Origin: Rhizobium gallicum bv. gallicum R602sp
GTDB taxonomy: Bacteria > Pseudomonadota > Alphaproteobacteria > Rhizobiales > Rhizobiaceae
Direction of reading: 5' to 3'
DNA length: 64,000 nt
Assembly (NCBI RefSeq): GCF_000816845.1
Contig: NZ_CP006877.1
Span: forward strand, 2,733,501 to 2,797,500
Part shown: positions 43,989 through 52,275 of the stretch, one piece after another
Layout of the letters: each line of letters starts with the position of its first letter
Position numbering within the stretch: the stretch's first letter is position 1
Program-made: the position numbers and the translations under genes
Notes under the pieces: generated by a model
What the model was told of the DNA's origin: nothing
What the model saw: the letters and a program-made list of their open reading frames with translations, nothing else
Databases searched by the model: none

Positions 43989-44099
43989 GCGCTCCGGCGC
44001 CAGTCCTGGCATTTGCAGTCATGAGTAAGACCAGTTCCGGGTCCCTCGGGAGCCGGAGAGGCGGAGCTTGTCCGCACCCAGCTAAAGAGGATGAAAGCC

Positions 44100-45095
44100 G
44101 TGCTTATTTCGCAGATCAAGGGTTCGAACGGAGAGATCATCGTCGCCGTGCGTGAGCCGGGCGGTGCAGCGAAAGCCGTGAAGAATGCAGGCAGCGTATA
44201 CGCGCTGGCAATGGAAGCTGCAGACGCCGGCAAGTCGCTCGTTTCCATCATCGAGGCGCATGGCTATGGCGATGCCGTCGATCTGGAAAAGGCCTATGCC
44301 GAAGGCAAATTCCTCCCGCCGATCACGCATCCGGATGCTGCCCACCTGCACCTGACGGGTACGGGCCTCACCCACCTTGGCTCAGCGGCGACCCGTGATT
44401 CCATGCACAAGAAGACCACCGAGGCCGCGGAAGAAACGCTCACGGACTCGATGAAGATGTTCAAGATGGGCATCGAGAACGGCAAGCCGAAGGCTGGAGA
44501 AAAGGGCGTCCAGCCCGAATGGTTCTATAAGGGCAACGGCTATGGCGCTGCAGCGCCCGGCGCTCCCCTCGTCTCCCCTTCCTTCGCGCTTGACGGCGGC
44601 GAAGAGCCCGAAATGGCCGGCATCTACGTGATTGCCAAGGACGGTACCCCGTTCCGCATCGGCTTTGCGCTCTCCAACGAATTTTCCGACCACGTCACCG
44701 AGCGGATCAACTATCTCTATCTCGCCCACTCCAAGCTGCGTCCCGCAAGCTTCGGTCCGGAAATCCGCATCGGCGTTGCCCCGGAAGATATTCGCGGTAC
44801 CTCGCGCATAAAGCGCGGCGACAAGGTGATCTTCGAAAAGCCGTTCCTCTCCGGCGAGGCGAACATGTCGCACACCTTCGCGAATCTCGAATATCACCAC
44901 TTCAAGTATGGCCTCTTCCGCGTCCCGGGTGACGTTCACGTCCACATGTTCGGCACGGCGACGCTCTCCTTCGCAGATGGCGTCAAGACGGAAGAAGGCG
45001 ATGTTTTCGAAATCGAGGTTGCCGAATTCGGCCTGCCGTTGCGCAATCCGCTGAAGGTTGCCGCCGAGGAAAATATCGCTGTGAAGCAGCTTTGA
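44100..45095 (+). CDS. araD1: AraD1-family 2-keto-3-deoxy-L-arabonate dehydratase (GguC)
   Basis: This 331-residue protein of the fumarylacetoacetate-hydrolase fold was named GguC and later AraD1 in Agrobacterium. There it dehydrates 2-keto-3-deoxy-L-arabonate to 2-oxoglutarate semialdehyde. Motifs include HLHLTGTGLTHLGSAATRDS, EWFYKGNGYGAAAPGAPLVS and the acidic metal-site region GGEEPEMAGIYVIAKDG. I prefer the GTG at 44100, nine bases after AAAGAGG; the ATG at 44091 touches the ribosome site. It is 111 bp after mmsB. Confidence 0.88.
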   Translation: MLISQIKGSNGEIIVAVREPGGAAKAVKNAGSVYALAMEAADAGKSLVSIIEAHGYGDAVDLEKAYAEGKFLPPITHPDAAHLHLTGTGLTHLGSAATRDSMHKKTTEAAEETLTDSMKMFKMGIENGKPKAGEKGVQPEWFYKGNGYGAAAPGAPLVSPSFALDGGEEPEMAGIYVIAKDGTPFRIGFALSNEFSDHVTERINYLYLAHSKLRPASFGPEIRIGVAPEDIRGTSRIKRGDKVIFEKPFLSGEANMSHTFANLEYHHFKYGLFRVPGDVHVHMFGTATLSFADGVKTEEGDVFEIEVAEFGLPLRNPLKVAAEENIAVKQL

Positions 45096-45165
45096 ATTTT
45101 GCGCTGGGCTGGCCGCGATCTGCGGCCGGACCACTCTGTAAAGGTAAAGGAGGCTCGTTCAGCCC

Positions 45166-46599
45166 ATGACCATTTATCAAAACCTGATCGCCGGCGAATG
45201 GACCGGCGCCGACGCCGTCGAAAACATCAACCCATCCGATACGAAGGAGGTCGTTGGCCTTTATGCCAGCGGCTCGGCCGCCGACACCCGGAACGCGATC
45301 GCCGCCGCCAAGGCCGCCTTCCCCGCCTGGTCGCATTCCGGCATCTGGGAGCGCCACGTCATCCTGAAGAAGGCCGGCGACGAGATCATGGCGCGCAAGG
45401 ACGAACTCGGCGCGCTACTTGCCCGCGAAGAAGGCAAGACCCTGCCGGAAGCCATCGGCGAGACGATCCGCGCCTCACAGATCTTCGAATTCTTCGCAGG
45501 CGAAGCGCTGCGCCTGGCCGGCGAAGTTGTGCCCTCCGTGCGTCCGAACATCGGCGTCGAGATCACCCGCGAGCCGCTCGGCGTCATCGGCATCATCACG
45601 CCCTGGAACTTCCCGATCGCGATCCCCGCCTGGAAGATCGCCCCGGCGCTCTGCTACGGCAACACCATCGTCTTCAAGCCGGCCGAACTCGTGCCCGGCT
45701 GCTCCTGGGCGATCGTCGACATCCTCAACCGTGCAGGCCTGCCGAAGGGCGTTTTGAACCTCGTCATGGGCAAGGGCTCGATCGTCGGCCAGACGATGCT
45801 CGACAGCCCCGACCTTGCCGGCATCACCTTCACCGGCTCCGTCGGCACCGGCAAGCGCGTCGCGGTTTCCTCGATCGAGCATAATCGCAAGATTCAGCTC
45901 GAAATGGGCGGCAAGAACCCGATGGTCATCCTCGATGACGCCGATCTTTCCGTCGCCGTCGAAGCGGCGGCCAACTCGGCCTTCTTTTCGACCGGCCAGC
46001 GCTGCACGGCATCGTCTCGCCTGATCGTGACGGAAGGCATCCACGACAGGTTCGTGGCGGCCATGACCGAGAAGCTGAAGACACTGAACGTCGATCACGC
46101 GCTGAAGACCGGCACGCATATCGGCCCGGTCGTCGACGAGAGACAGCTTAAGACCGACACCGACTACATCGAGATCGGCAAAAATGAAGGCGCAAAGCTT
46201 GCCTTCGGCGGCGAGCTGATCGCGCGTGACACACCCGGCTTCTACCTGCAGCCGACGCTGTTCACCGAAGCGACCAACCAGATGCGCATTTCCCGCGAGG
46301 AAATCTTCGGACCGGTAGCATCGGTCATCCGCGTCAAGGATTACGAAGAGGCGCTGGCTGTCGCCAACGACACGCCGTTCGGCCTGTCGTCGGGCATCGC
46401 GACCACCAGCCTCAAGCACGCGACGCACTTCAAGCGCAACGCCGAAGCCGGCATGGTCATGGTCAACCTGCCCACCGCCGGCGTCGACTTCCATGTTCCC
46501 TTCGGCGGACGCAAGGGCTCGTCCTACGGCTCGCGCGAGCAGGGCAAATACGCCGCCGAATTCTTCACAACCGTCAAGACCGCATACACCCTGGCGTAA
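45166..46599 (+). CDS. Aldehyde dehydrogenase, probable 2-oxoglutarate-semialdehyde dehydrogenase
   Basis: This 477-residue NAD(P)-dependent aldehyde dehydrogenase has catalytic Cys280 (STGQRCTASSRLIV) and general base Glu246 (LEMGGKNP), plus the nucleotide-site blocks GVIGIITPWNFPIAIPAWKI and TFTGSVGTGKRV. Between araD1 and the arabinonate dehydratase its expected substrate is 2-oxoglutarate semialdehyde, the AraD1 product, giving 2-oxoglutarate (AraE-type activity). This substrate is inferred from context. AAAGGAGG lies about ten bases upstream of the ATG. Confidence 0.9.
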   Translation: MTIYQNLIAGEWTGADAVENINPSDTKEVVGLYASGSAADTRNAIAAAKAAFPAWSHSGIWERHVILKKAGDEIMARKDELGALLAREEGKTLPEAIGETIRASQIFEFFAGEALRLAGEVVPSVRPNIGVEITREPLGVIGIITPWNFPIAIPAWKIAPALCYGNTIVFKPAELVPGCSWAIVDILNRAGLPKGVLNLVMGKGSIVGQTMLDSPDLAGITFTGSVGTGKRVAVSSIEHNRKIQLEMGGKNPMVILDDADLSVAVEAAANSAFFSTGQRCTASSRLIVTEGIHDRFVAAMTEKLKTLNVDHALKTGTHIGPVVDERQLKTDTDYIEIGKNEGAKLAFGGELIARDTPGFYLQPTLFTEATNQMRISREEIFGPVASVIRVKDYEEALAVANDTPFGLSSGIATTSLKHATHFKRNAEAGMVMVNLPTAGVDFHVPFGGRKGSSYGSREQGKYAAEFFTTVKTAYTLA

Positions 46600-46658
46600 C
46601 GACATCATCGGCTTCCGGGTGGCGCGAGGCGACCTGGAAGCCGTGAAGGACAGAGACT

Positions 46659-48398
46659 ATGAAAAAGAAAGCTGAATGGCCGCGTAAGCTGCGGTCGCAG
46701 GAATGGTACGGCGGCACGAGCCGAGACGTGATCTATCACCGCGGCTGGCTGAAGAACCAAGGGTATCCACACGACCTGTTCGACGGACGGCCGGTTATCG
46801 GCATCCTCAACACCTGGTCGGATCTGACGCCGTGCAACGGTCATTTGCGAGAGCTCGCCGAGAAGGTGAAGGCGGGCGTATGGGAGGCAGGCGGCTTCCC
46901 GGTCGAGGTGCCGGTGTTCTCGGCATCCGAAAACACCTTTCGGCCGACCGCGATGATGTATCGCAACCTTGCCGCGCTCGCGGTGGAGGAGGCGATCCGC
47001 GGCCAACCGATCGATGGCTGTGTGCTGATGGTCGGCTGCGACAAGACCACGCCGTCGCTTCTCATGGGGGCAGCTTCCTGCGACTTGCCCTCGATCGTCG
47101 TCACGGGTGGGCCGATGCTGAACGGCTATTTCCGCGGTGAACGCGTCGGCTCAGGTACGCATCTGTGGAAGTTTTCCGAAATGGTGAAGGCTGGCGAGAT
47201 GACACAGGCCGAGTTCCTCGAGGCTGAGGCCTCGATGAGCCGTTCGTCGGGCACCTGCAACACCATGGGCACCGCCTCCACCATGGCTTCCATGGCCGAG
47301 GCGCTCGGCATGGCGCTTTCGGGCAACGCCGCGATCCCGGCGGTCGATTCCCGCCGCAAGGTCATGGCGCAGCTCACCGGCCGGCGTATCGTACAGATGG
47401 TTAAGGACGATCTGAAGCCCTCTGACATCATGACGAAAGAGGCCTTCGAGAACGCCATCCGCACCAATGCGGCTATCGGTGGATCGACCAACGCCGTCAT
47501 CCACCTGCTCGCCATGGCCGGCCGGGTGGGCGTCGATCTTTCGCTGGACGATTGGGATCGCTGCGGCCGCGAGGTCCCGACCATCGTCAACCTGATGCCG
47601 TCGGGCAAGTACCTTATGGAGGAGTTCTTCTATGCCGGCGGCCTGCCGGTGGTGCTGAAGCGCCTCGGCGAGGCGGACCTCCTGCACAAGGACGCGCTGA
47701 CGGTATCTGGCGAAACCATGTGGGATGAGGTCAAGGACGTCGTCAACTGGAACGAGGATGTGATCCTGCCTGCCGAAAAGGCGCTGACGTCTTCGGGCGG
47801 CATCGTCGTGCTGCGCGGCAATCTGGCGCCGAAGGGCGCGGTGCTGAAGCCTTCGGCCGCCTCCCCGCACCTGATGGTGCACCGTGGCAGGGCGGTCGTG
47901 TTCGAGGACATCGACGATTACAAGGCCAAGATCAACGACGACAGCCTCGATATCGACGAAACCTGCGTCATGGTCATGAAAAACTGTGGACCAAGGGGCT
48001 ATCCGGGCATGGCCGAGGTCGGCAACATGGGCCTGCCGCCCAAGGTGCTCAAGAAAGGCATCACCGACATGGTGCGCATCTCCGACGCCCGCATGTCTGG
48101 AACGGCCTACGGCACCGTCGTGCTGCACACCTCCCCGGAAGCTGCGGTCGGCGGGCCGCTCGCAGTGGTGAAAAACGGCGACATGATCGAGATGGACGTG
48201 CCGAACCGTCGTCTGCATCTCGACATTTCTGAGGAGGAGCTGGCCCTGCGGCTCGCCGAATGGCAGCCGAACCATGATCTGCCGACGTCCGGCTATGCCT
48301 GGCTGCACCAGCAGCATGTCGAAGGGGCCGATACCGGCGCCGACCTCGACTTCCTCAAGGGATGTCGCGGAAACGCGGTCGGCAAGGACAGCCACTAG
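46659..48398 (+). CDS. L-arabinonate dehydratase (IlvD/Edd family)
   Basis: This 579-residue Fe-S dehydratase converts L-arabinonate to 2-keto-3-deoxy-L-arabonate. The cluster ligands fall at Cys59 (LTPCNGH), Cys127 (VGCDKTTP) and Cys200 (SSGTCNTMG), and the catalytic Ser480 and Thr482 lie in RMSGTAYGT. As I recall, these numbers and the length match the crystallised arabinonate dehydratase from Rhizobium leguminosarum. It supplies the AraD1 substrate. Naming is inconsistent (araC in Azospirillum, araD elsewhere), so I give no symbol. Confidence 0.9.
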   Translation: MKKKAEWPRKLRSQEWYGGTSRDVIYHRGWLKNQGYPHDLFDGRPVIGILNTWSDLTPCNGHLRELAEKVKAGVWEAGGFPVEVPVFSASENTFRPTAMMYRNLAALAVEEAIRGQPIDGCVLMVGCDKTTPSLLMGAASCDLPSIVVTGGPMLNGYFRGERVGSGTHLWKFSEMVKAGEMTQAEFLEAEASMSRSSGTCNTMGTASTMASMAEALGMALSGNAAIPAVDSRRKVMAQLTGRRIVQMVKDDLKPSDIMTKEAFENAIRTNAAIGGSTNAVIHLLAMAGRVGVDLSLDDWDRCGREVPTIVNLMPSGKYLMEEFFYAGGLPVVLKRLGEADLLHKDALTVSGETMWDEVKDVVNWNEDVILPAEKALTSSGGIVVLRGNLAPKGAVLKPSAASPHLMVHRGRAVVFEDIDDYKAKINDDSLDIDETCVMVMKNCGPRGYPGMAEVGNMGLPPKVLKKGITDMVRISDARMSGTAYGTVVLHTSPEAAVGGPLAVVKNGDMIEMDVPNRRLHLDISEEELALRLAEWQPNHDLPTSGYAWLHQQHVEGADTGADLDFLKGCRGNAVGKDSH

Positions 48399-48426
48399 CG
48401 GAGCGCATCGAGACAGAAAATCGATG

Positions 48427-48453
48427 AGGCGGAGGTGAAGCCCCGCCTTTTTC
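48427..48453 (+). terminator. Rho-independent terminator of the sugar operon
   Basis: AGGCGG at 48427-48432 pairs with CCGCCT at 48443-48448, followed by TTTTTC. It lies 28 bp after the dehydratase stop and should end the chvE operon. Confidence 0.8.
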
Positions 48454-48475
48454 GTTGGTTGGTTGGAAAGGAAAG

Positions 48476-48642
48476 GCGCTTCAGCGCCGCGCCGCCTGGG
48501 TCAAGCCGCACGTGCCGATCGAGGGCGGCTATTTCCAGCTTACATCAAACGGTCATAGAGGCCGATAAGGGTGCCGACGTCGATTTCCTGGTCGGCTCGC
48601 GCGGCTCGAAGATCCCGATGGACCGCCAAGCCCCTGGGGCCA
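48476..48642 (+). pseudogene. C-terminal remnant of a second IlvD/Edd dehydratase
   Basis: From 48476 the DNA encodes ALQRRAAWVKPHVPIEGGYF, the conserved C-terminal region of IlvD/Edd dehydratases. The frame then shifts by one base near 48545 and continues as VIEADKGADVDFLVGSRGSK, the family C-terminus. It differs in detail from the end of the intact upstream gene (GADTGADLDFLKGCRGNAVG), so it is a remnant of a paralogue, not a fresh duplication. A terminator very like that of the intact gene follows it. The start and middle of the paralogue are absent. Confidence 0.75.
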
Positions 48643-48658
48643 AACGGTCACCAGCGTC

Positions 48659-48688
48659 AAAAGGCGGTACGAAAGTTCCGCCTTTTTC
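48659..48688 (+). terminator. Rho-independent terminator behind the dehydratase remnant
   Basis: AAAAGGCGG at 48659-48667 pairs with CCGCCTTTT at 48678-48686. An inner AC/GT pair and a GAAA tetraloop complete the hairpin, with T residues to 48687. It was presumably the terminator of the lost paralogue. Confidence 0.82.
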
Positions 48689-48753
48689 TTGCCAACCGCC
48701 CTTCTTCCGGAACGTTCTCGCCTCGCCGCCGTTACCGCGGTAGGGAGGGAACC

Positions 48754-48996
48754 ATGCCTGGAGTTCAAAAATCGATCGTGCTCAGCGCCTTCAACAAGGA
48801 TGAGCGAGGTACGCTGTTACCGGCATTCGAGCCTCGGCAGATGAAGAGGGAAGAAACGGCCGTCTATATCGCCCAGACGCTCGTCAGGGATTATGATGGG
48901 GTCGTCGTCCGGTGCAGCGAGAAAAGCCATGCCATCGGCGGACAAGGCCCATCAGTGATCCTGTTCCGCTCAGGTCTGGTGCCGGAATTCGAGTAG
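48754..48996 (+). CDS. Small hypothetical protein
   Basis: This 80-residue soluble protein begins MPGVQKSIVLSAFNKDERGT with TAGGGAGGG just upstream. It has no signal peptide, membrane helix or recognisable motif; composition is ordinary, with a mix of charged and hydrophobic residues (ETAVYIAQTLVRDYDGVVVR). It lies 44 bp before the first transglutaminase gene, so it could be co-transcribed with it. Family unknown to me. Confidence 0.6.
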   Translation: MPGVQKSIVLSAFNKDERGTLLPAFEPRQMKREETAVYIAQTLVRDYDGVVVRCSEKSHAIGGQGPSVILFRSGLVPEFE

Positions 48997-49039
48997 CCAC
49001 AGCTTTATCGCATCAAAGCTCCGGGGCGGGCGAGGCAGG

Positions 49040-49915
49040 ATGACCGTTTATTCCGTCAAGCACATCACGCATTATTCCTATAAGCGGCCTGTTGCCTTTG
49101 GCCAGCACCGCGTGCTTTTCCGCCCCCGGGACAGCTTCGACCAGCGGCTTCTGGATGCAACGATGACGATCGATCCGGAACCGGCAGGAATCCGTTGGAT
49201 ACACGACGTCTTCGGGAATTGCATTGCGCTCGTGGATATAGACCGGCCGGCCGATCAGTTGCGGTTCGAGACCAATATTCGCCTCGACCACACGCCGCAG
49301 GTGCCGCTCGATCTCGAAATCGATCGAAAGGCGCTGACTTACCCTTTTTCCTATGACGACGAGGAATTGACGGACCTTTCCTGCACGATCACGCGCCACT
49401 ACGAGGATCCGGGTGGTGCAGTCGCACACTGGGCGCATCAGTTCGTCGGAACAAGCTCGTCGGGCCAGACGGGCCACGTCCTGATGACGCTCTGCTATGC
49501 GATCCACGAGAGTTTCGTCTATGCCCGCCGCTCTGAACATGGAACACAGGCGCCGATCCAGACGCTGATGATGCGGCAGGGAACTTGCCGCGACTTTGCC
49601 CTGCTAATGATGGAAGCGGCTCGTTCGCTCGGCCTGGCCGCCCGTTTCGTCACCGGCTATATCTACGTGCCGGATCGCGACGGCTCGACGACGCTCGGCG
49701 GCGGCTCGACGCATGCCTGGTGCCAGGTTTATCTCCCGGGCGCCGGCTGGGTGGAATTCGATCCCACGAACGGCATCGTCGGCAACCACGATCTGATCCG
49801 CGTCGGCGTTGCGCGCGATCCTCGCCAGGCGGTTCCGCTCTGGGGCAGCTATGACGGAGCGGCGGACGATTTCGACGACCTGGTTGTGCAGGTCAACGTT
49901 ACCACCCAACGGTAA
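49040..49915 (+). CDS. Transglutaminase-like cysteine peptidase family protein 1
   Basis: This 291-residue protein has an N-terminal bacterial transglutaminase-like beta domain (SVKHITHYSYKRPVAFGQHR, about residues 5-110). A papain-like transglutaminase core follows, with the triad Cys183 (RQGTCRDFALLM), His225 (STHAWCQVYLPGAGWVEFDP) and Asp241. The triad is intact. Family members are predicted peptidases, amidases or ligases. It is one of three paralogues within 3.3 kb, close to an ATP-grasp/alpha-E pair on the opposite strand. It has no signal peptide, so it is probably cytoplasmic. Confidence 0.9.
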   Translation: MTVYSVKHITHYSYKRPVAFGQHRVLFRPRDSFDQRLLDATMTIDPEPAGIRWIHDVFGNCIALVDIDRPADQLRFETNIRLDHTPQVPLDLEIDRKALTYPFSYDDEELTDLSCTITRHYEDPGGAVAHWAHQFVGTSSSGQTGHVLMTLCYAIHESFVYARRSEHGTQAPIQTLMMRQGTCRDFALLMMEAARSLGLAARFVTGYIYVPDRDGSTTLGGGSTHAWCQVYLPGAGWVEFDPTNGIVGNHDLIRVGVARDPRQAVPLWGSYDGAADDFDDLVVQVNVTTQR

Positions 49916-50006
49916 AATATGGCGAAGGGGCCGCTTCCCTGTGGAACCGAAATGTTCTACTGGCGTTCCTTGATGGCCTGCGGGCTTGCTGGACGAAGGA
50001 GCTTCC

Positions 50007-50834
50007 ATGAAGATTCGCGCTGGTTTCACGATCGGCTATGAATGTGTGCAGCCAACGCCAATGCTTCTCGTCCTCAATGTCCATCCCTCGCGGCGTCCCG
50101 ACCTTCTGACGGATCAGGTGCTGTCGTTCAGTCAGCCGATCGCGGCGTGGAACTACACCGATGGTTTCGGGAATTCGTGCACACGCATTGTCGCCCCGCC
50201 GGGACTGACCACGATTTCGACCGTGTTCGAGATCTACGACAGCGGCCAGCCGGATGCGGTGCCGCTGGATGCGCAGCAACACGAGATCAAGGACCTGCCG
50301 GACGACGTGCTCGTTTTCCTTCTCGGCAGCCGTTATTGTGATACGGACCGGTTGAGCGATTTCGCCTGGGCGACGTTCTCGCAGACGAAACCCGGCTGGC
50401 CGCGGGTGCAGGCCATTGCCGATTTCGTACACGGCCATATCGAATTCGACTACCTGAAAGCCGATCTACTCCGTACCGCGCATGGTGGCTATTGCGACAA
50501 GACCGGCGTCTGCCGCGACTTTGCGCATCTTGCCGTAACGCTCTGCCGCTGCCTGAACATACCAGCGCGCTATTGCACAGGATATCTCGGCGATATCGGC
50601 GTGCCGCCCGATCCCGCGCCGATGGATTTCAGCGCCTGGTTCGAAGTCTATCTGGGCGGCCACTGGCATACGGTCGATGCCCGGCACAATGTTCCGCGCA
50701 TCGGCCGCATACTGATGGGAACCGGCCGCGACGCGACGGACGTGGCCATCTCGACCGCTTTCGGCCCGGCTGTATTGAAGCAATTCGATGTCGTGACGGA
50801 AGAGGTGCCCGGCGATAACGGCGCCATCGCCTGA
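50007..50834 (+). CDS. Transglutaminase-like family protein 2, His position substituted
   Basis: This 275-residue protein has an N-terminal beta domain (MKIRAGFTIGYECVQPTPML) and a transglutaminase core with Cys169 (TGVCRDFAHLAVTL) and Asp224 (HTVDARHNVPRIGR). At the place of the catalytic His the sequence is DFSAWFEVYLGGHWHT: Ser209, 15 residues before the Asp, where paralogue 1 has His at the equivalent spacing. The protein may therefore be non-catalytic or use another His. AAGGAG precedes the ATG. It is 91 bp after paralogue 1 on the same strand. Confidence 0.85.
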   Translation: MKIRAGFTIGYECVQPTPMLLVLNVHPSRRPDLLTDQVLSFSQPIAAWNYTDGFGNSCTRIVAPPGLTTISTVFEIYDSGQPDAVPLDAQQHEIKDLPDDVLVFLLGSRYCDTDRLSDFAWATFSQTKPGWPRVQAIADFVHGHIEFDYLKADLLRTAHGGYCDKTGVCRDFAHLAVTLCRCLNIPARYCTGYLGDIGVPPDPAPMDFSAWFEVYLGGHWHTVDARHNVPRIGRILMGTGRDATDVAISTAFGPAVLKQFDVVTEEVPGDNGAIA

Positions 50835-50846
50835 ACATTTTCACGA

Positions 50847-51110
50847 TCAGCGGAAATCCCGTGCGGTGAGCGTCAGATTGTTTCCGCGCCGATTTGCATA
50901 GGCTCTGGCGGCTGCTTCCTGGATCGTAGAGCGTGCGGCGTCAAAGGCATTGAGACAGGCAAGCTCCGAAGCGTTCGCCGCAGCGGATTGTCCAAGCGCT
51001 GCTGCTTCGACGAGAAACCTGATTTCAAACATGCCGTCGTAGCCGGTAAAGCGTACAGCCTTCCTCGTTTCGTCGAACGTCCGGCTTTTGTTGGGAAAGA
51101 TAAGCGTCAT
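50847..51110 (-). CDS. DUF1488-family small protein
   Basis: This 87-residue protein has the DUF1488 pattern: MTLIFPNKSRTFDETRKAVR, FTGYDGMFEIRFLVEAAAL, and LNAFDAARSTIQEAAARAY in an alpha+beta layout. The function is unknown. It converges on transglutaminase 2 with a 12 bp gap and lies 4 bp behind the 76-residue gene, with which it probably forms a two-gene operon. Confidence 0.75.
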   Translation of the reverse strand: MTLIFPNKSRTFDETRKAVRFTGYDGMFEIRFLVEAAALGQSAAANASELACLNAFDAARSTIQEAAARAYANRRGNNLTLTARDFR

Positions 51111-51114
51111 TCGG

Positions 51115-51345
51115 TTAGTCCTCCAAATGAGCGCGGTCAGCCCGAAGAGCTGCAGCGATCAGATCGGATTCAAAAGTGTGAGCACGCAGTTGCTGATTGA
51201 AATCGACGAGCTGTTCTGTGGCCAGCGAGCTCGGTTCTCCCCGCAGTAAAACACCCGCAATATGGGCTTCCTGCGCTGCGATGTGCTTTCTGTCTTCCGC
51301 GACGCGCCGGCGGGAAAGCTCCAGATCTTTCGAAGAATAAGCCAT
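51115..51345 (-). CDS. Small helical hypothetical protein, probably leaderless
   Basis: This 76-residue, charged, probably all-helical protein (MAYSSKDLELSRRRVAEDRK, HIAAQEAHIAGVLL) has no known domain. No Shine-Dalgarno precedes the ATG. Instead a perfect TATAAT sits five bases upstream, so the transcript would begin at or next to the start codon. It is followed by the DUF1488 gene. The AEDRxxIAxQxxxI pattern recalls small rhizobial proteins of unknown role. Confidence 0.55.
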   Translation of the reverse strand: MAYSSKDLELSRRRVAEDRKHIAAQEAHIAGVLLRGEPSSLATEQLVDFNQQLRAHTFESDLIAAALRADRAHLED

Positions 51346-51350
51346 AGCTT

Positions 51351-51356
51351 ATTATA
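51351..51356 (-). promoter_or_regulatory. -10 box giving a leaderless transcript
   Basis: TATAAT on the minus strand ends five bases before the ATG of the 76-residue gene. A short hairpin (CGGCTcaaaGCCG) lies just upstream of it. No clear -35 is visible. Confidence 0.5.
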
Positions 51357-51444
51357 GCACGGCTTTGAGCCGAAATCTAAGTAACGCCAAAATGAAAATC
51401 TTCCGATCTTCCTTTCTGCGAATAGTTTTAAGCCATGCTGGCCA

Positions 51445-52263
51445 TCAGCTCTGGCTTTGCATCTGGCCCTGATCTTCGACCTTGACCATGACCGAGAGCT
51501 TCTCGCCCGGCGTGCCGATGCGCATGCCGGAGACAGGGGCTGCGTCGCGGTAGCACAGGCCGGAAGCGACGCGGACGTAGCGGGCATCGGGGCAGATGTC
51601 GTTTGCCGGATCGAAGCCGACCCAGCCGAGGCCAGGAATGTGCGCCTCGCCCCAAGCGTGTGTCGCGGCCTGCTCCGCCTTCCCCTCCATCATCAGGTAG
51701 CCGGAGATATAGCGCGTCGGCACCTGCAATGCGCGAGCCGCGGAAACGAAGATGTGGGCGTGGTCCTGGCAAACGCCGCTCTTCTTCTCCATCGCCTGTT
51801 CGGCGGTCGTGTCCGTGTTGCTGGTCCCCGGCTTGTATTCGACCGCTTCGTGAATGGCCGCCATCAGCGCGTGCATCAGCGCGAGCTCATTGTCGCCTTT
51901 TACGGTCCGTATGAGTTCCCTGATGAGCCTGCCGGGCTTGGTACGCGGCGTGTCGCGCAGGAACAGCCACAGCGGGCAGAAGCCTGAATGCGGGCCGGTC
52001 ACTCCATTGCGATCTTCGGTTTCGACTTCACCTTCGGCGACGATGCGCGTCACCTGCTGTTCGCCTTGCAGCGAGACGAGGTTCACATGGTTGCCGAACT
52101 GGTCGTCATACTCCACCTCTGGCTTGGCGCCTTCGACATGCAACGACCAGTTCAAGACCTTCTGACCGAAGGCTGAGGGCGGTGTCAGGCGCAGCCGCTG
52201 CAGCGAGAACTGCGACGGCTCGTCGTAGTGGTATTCGGTGACATGGCTAATCTTCAGTCTCAT
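51445..52263 (-). CDS. Transglutaminase-like family protein 3, in the alpha-E/ATP-grasp operon
   Basis: This 272-residue protein begins MRLKISHVTEYHYDEPSQFS, the standard N-terminal beta domain, and has an intact triad: Cys165 (KKSGVCQDHAHIFVSAAR), His202 (ATHAWGEAHIPGLGWVGFDP) and Asp218. It is the third gene of a run after the ATP-grasp and alpha-E genes, 12 bp downstream of the latter. This trio recurs in many bacteria and has been predicted, not shown, to make and cut a peptide or amide bond on an unknown target. Confidence 0.9.
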   Translation of the reverse strand: MRLKISHVTEYHYDEPSQFSLQRLRLTPPSAFGQKVLNWSLHVEGAKPEVEYDDQFGNHVNLVSLQGEQQVTRIVAEGEVETEDRNGVTGPHSGFCPLWLFLRDTPRTKPGRLIRELIRTVKGDNELALMHALMAAIHEAVEYKPGTSNTDTTAEQAMEKKSGVCQDHAHIFVSAARALQVPTRYISGYLMMEGKAEQAATHAWGEAHIPGLGWVGFDPANDICPDARYVRVASGLCYRDAAPVSGMRIGTPGEKLSVMVKVEDQGQMQSQS

Positions 52264-52275
52264 CTCATGCCCCGC

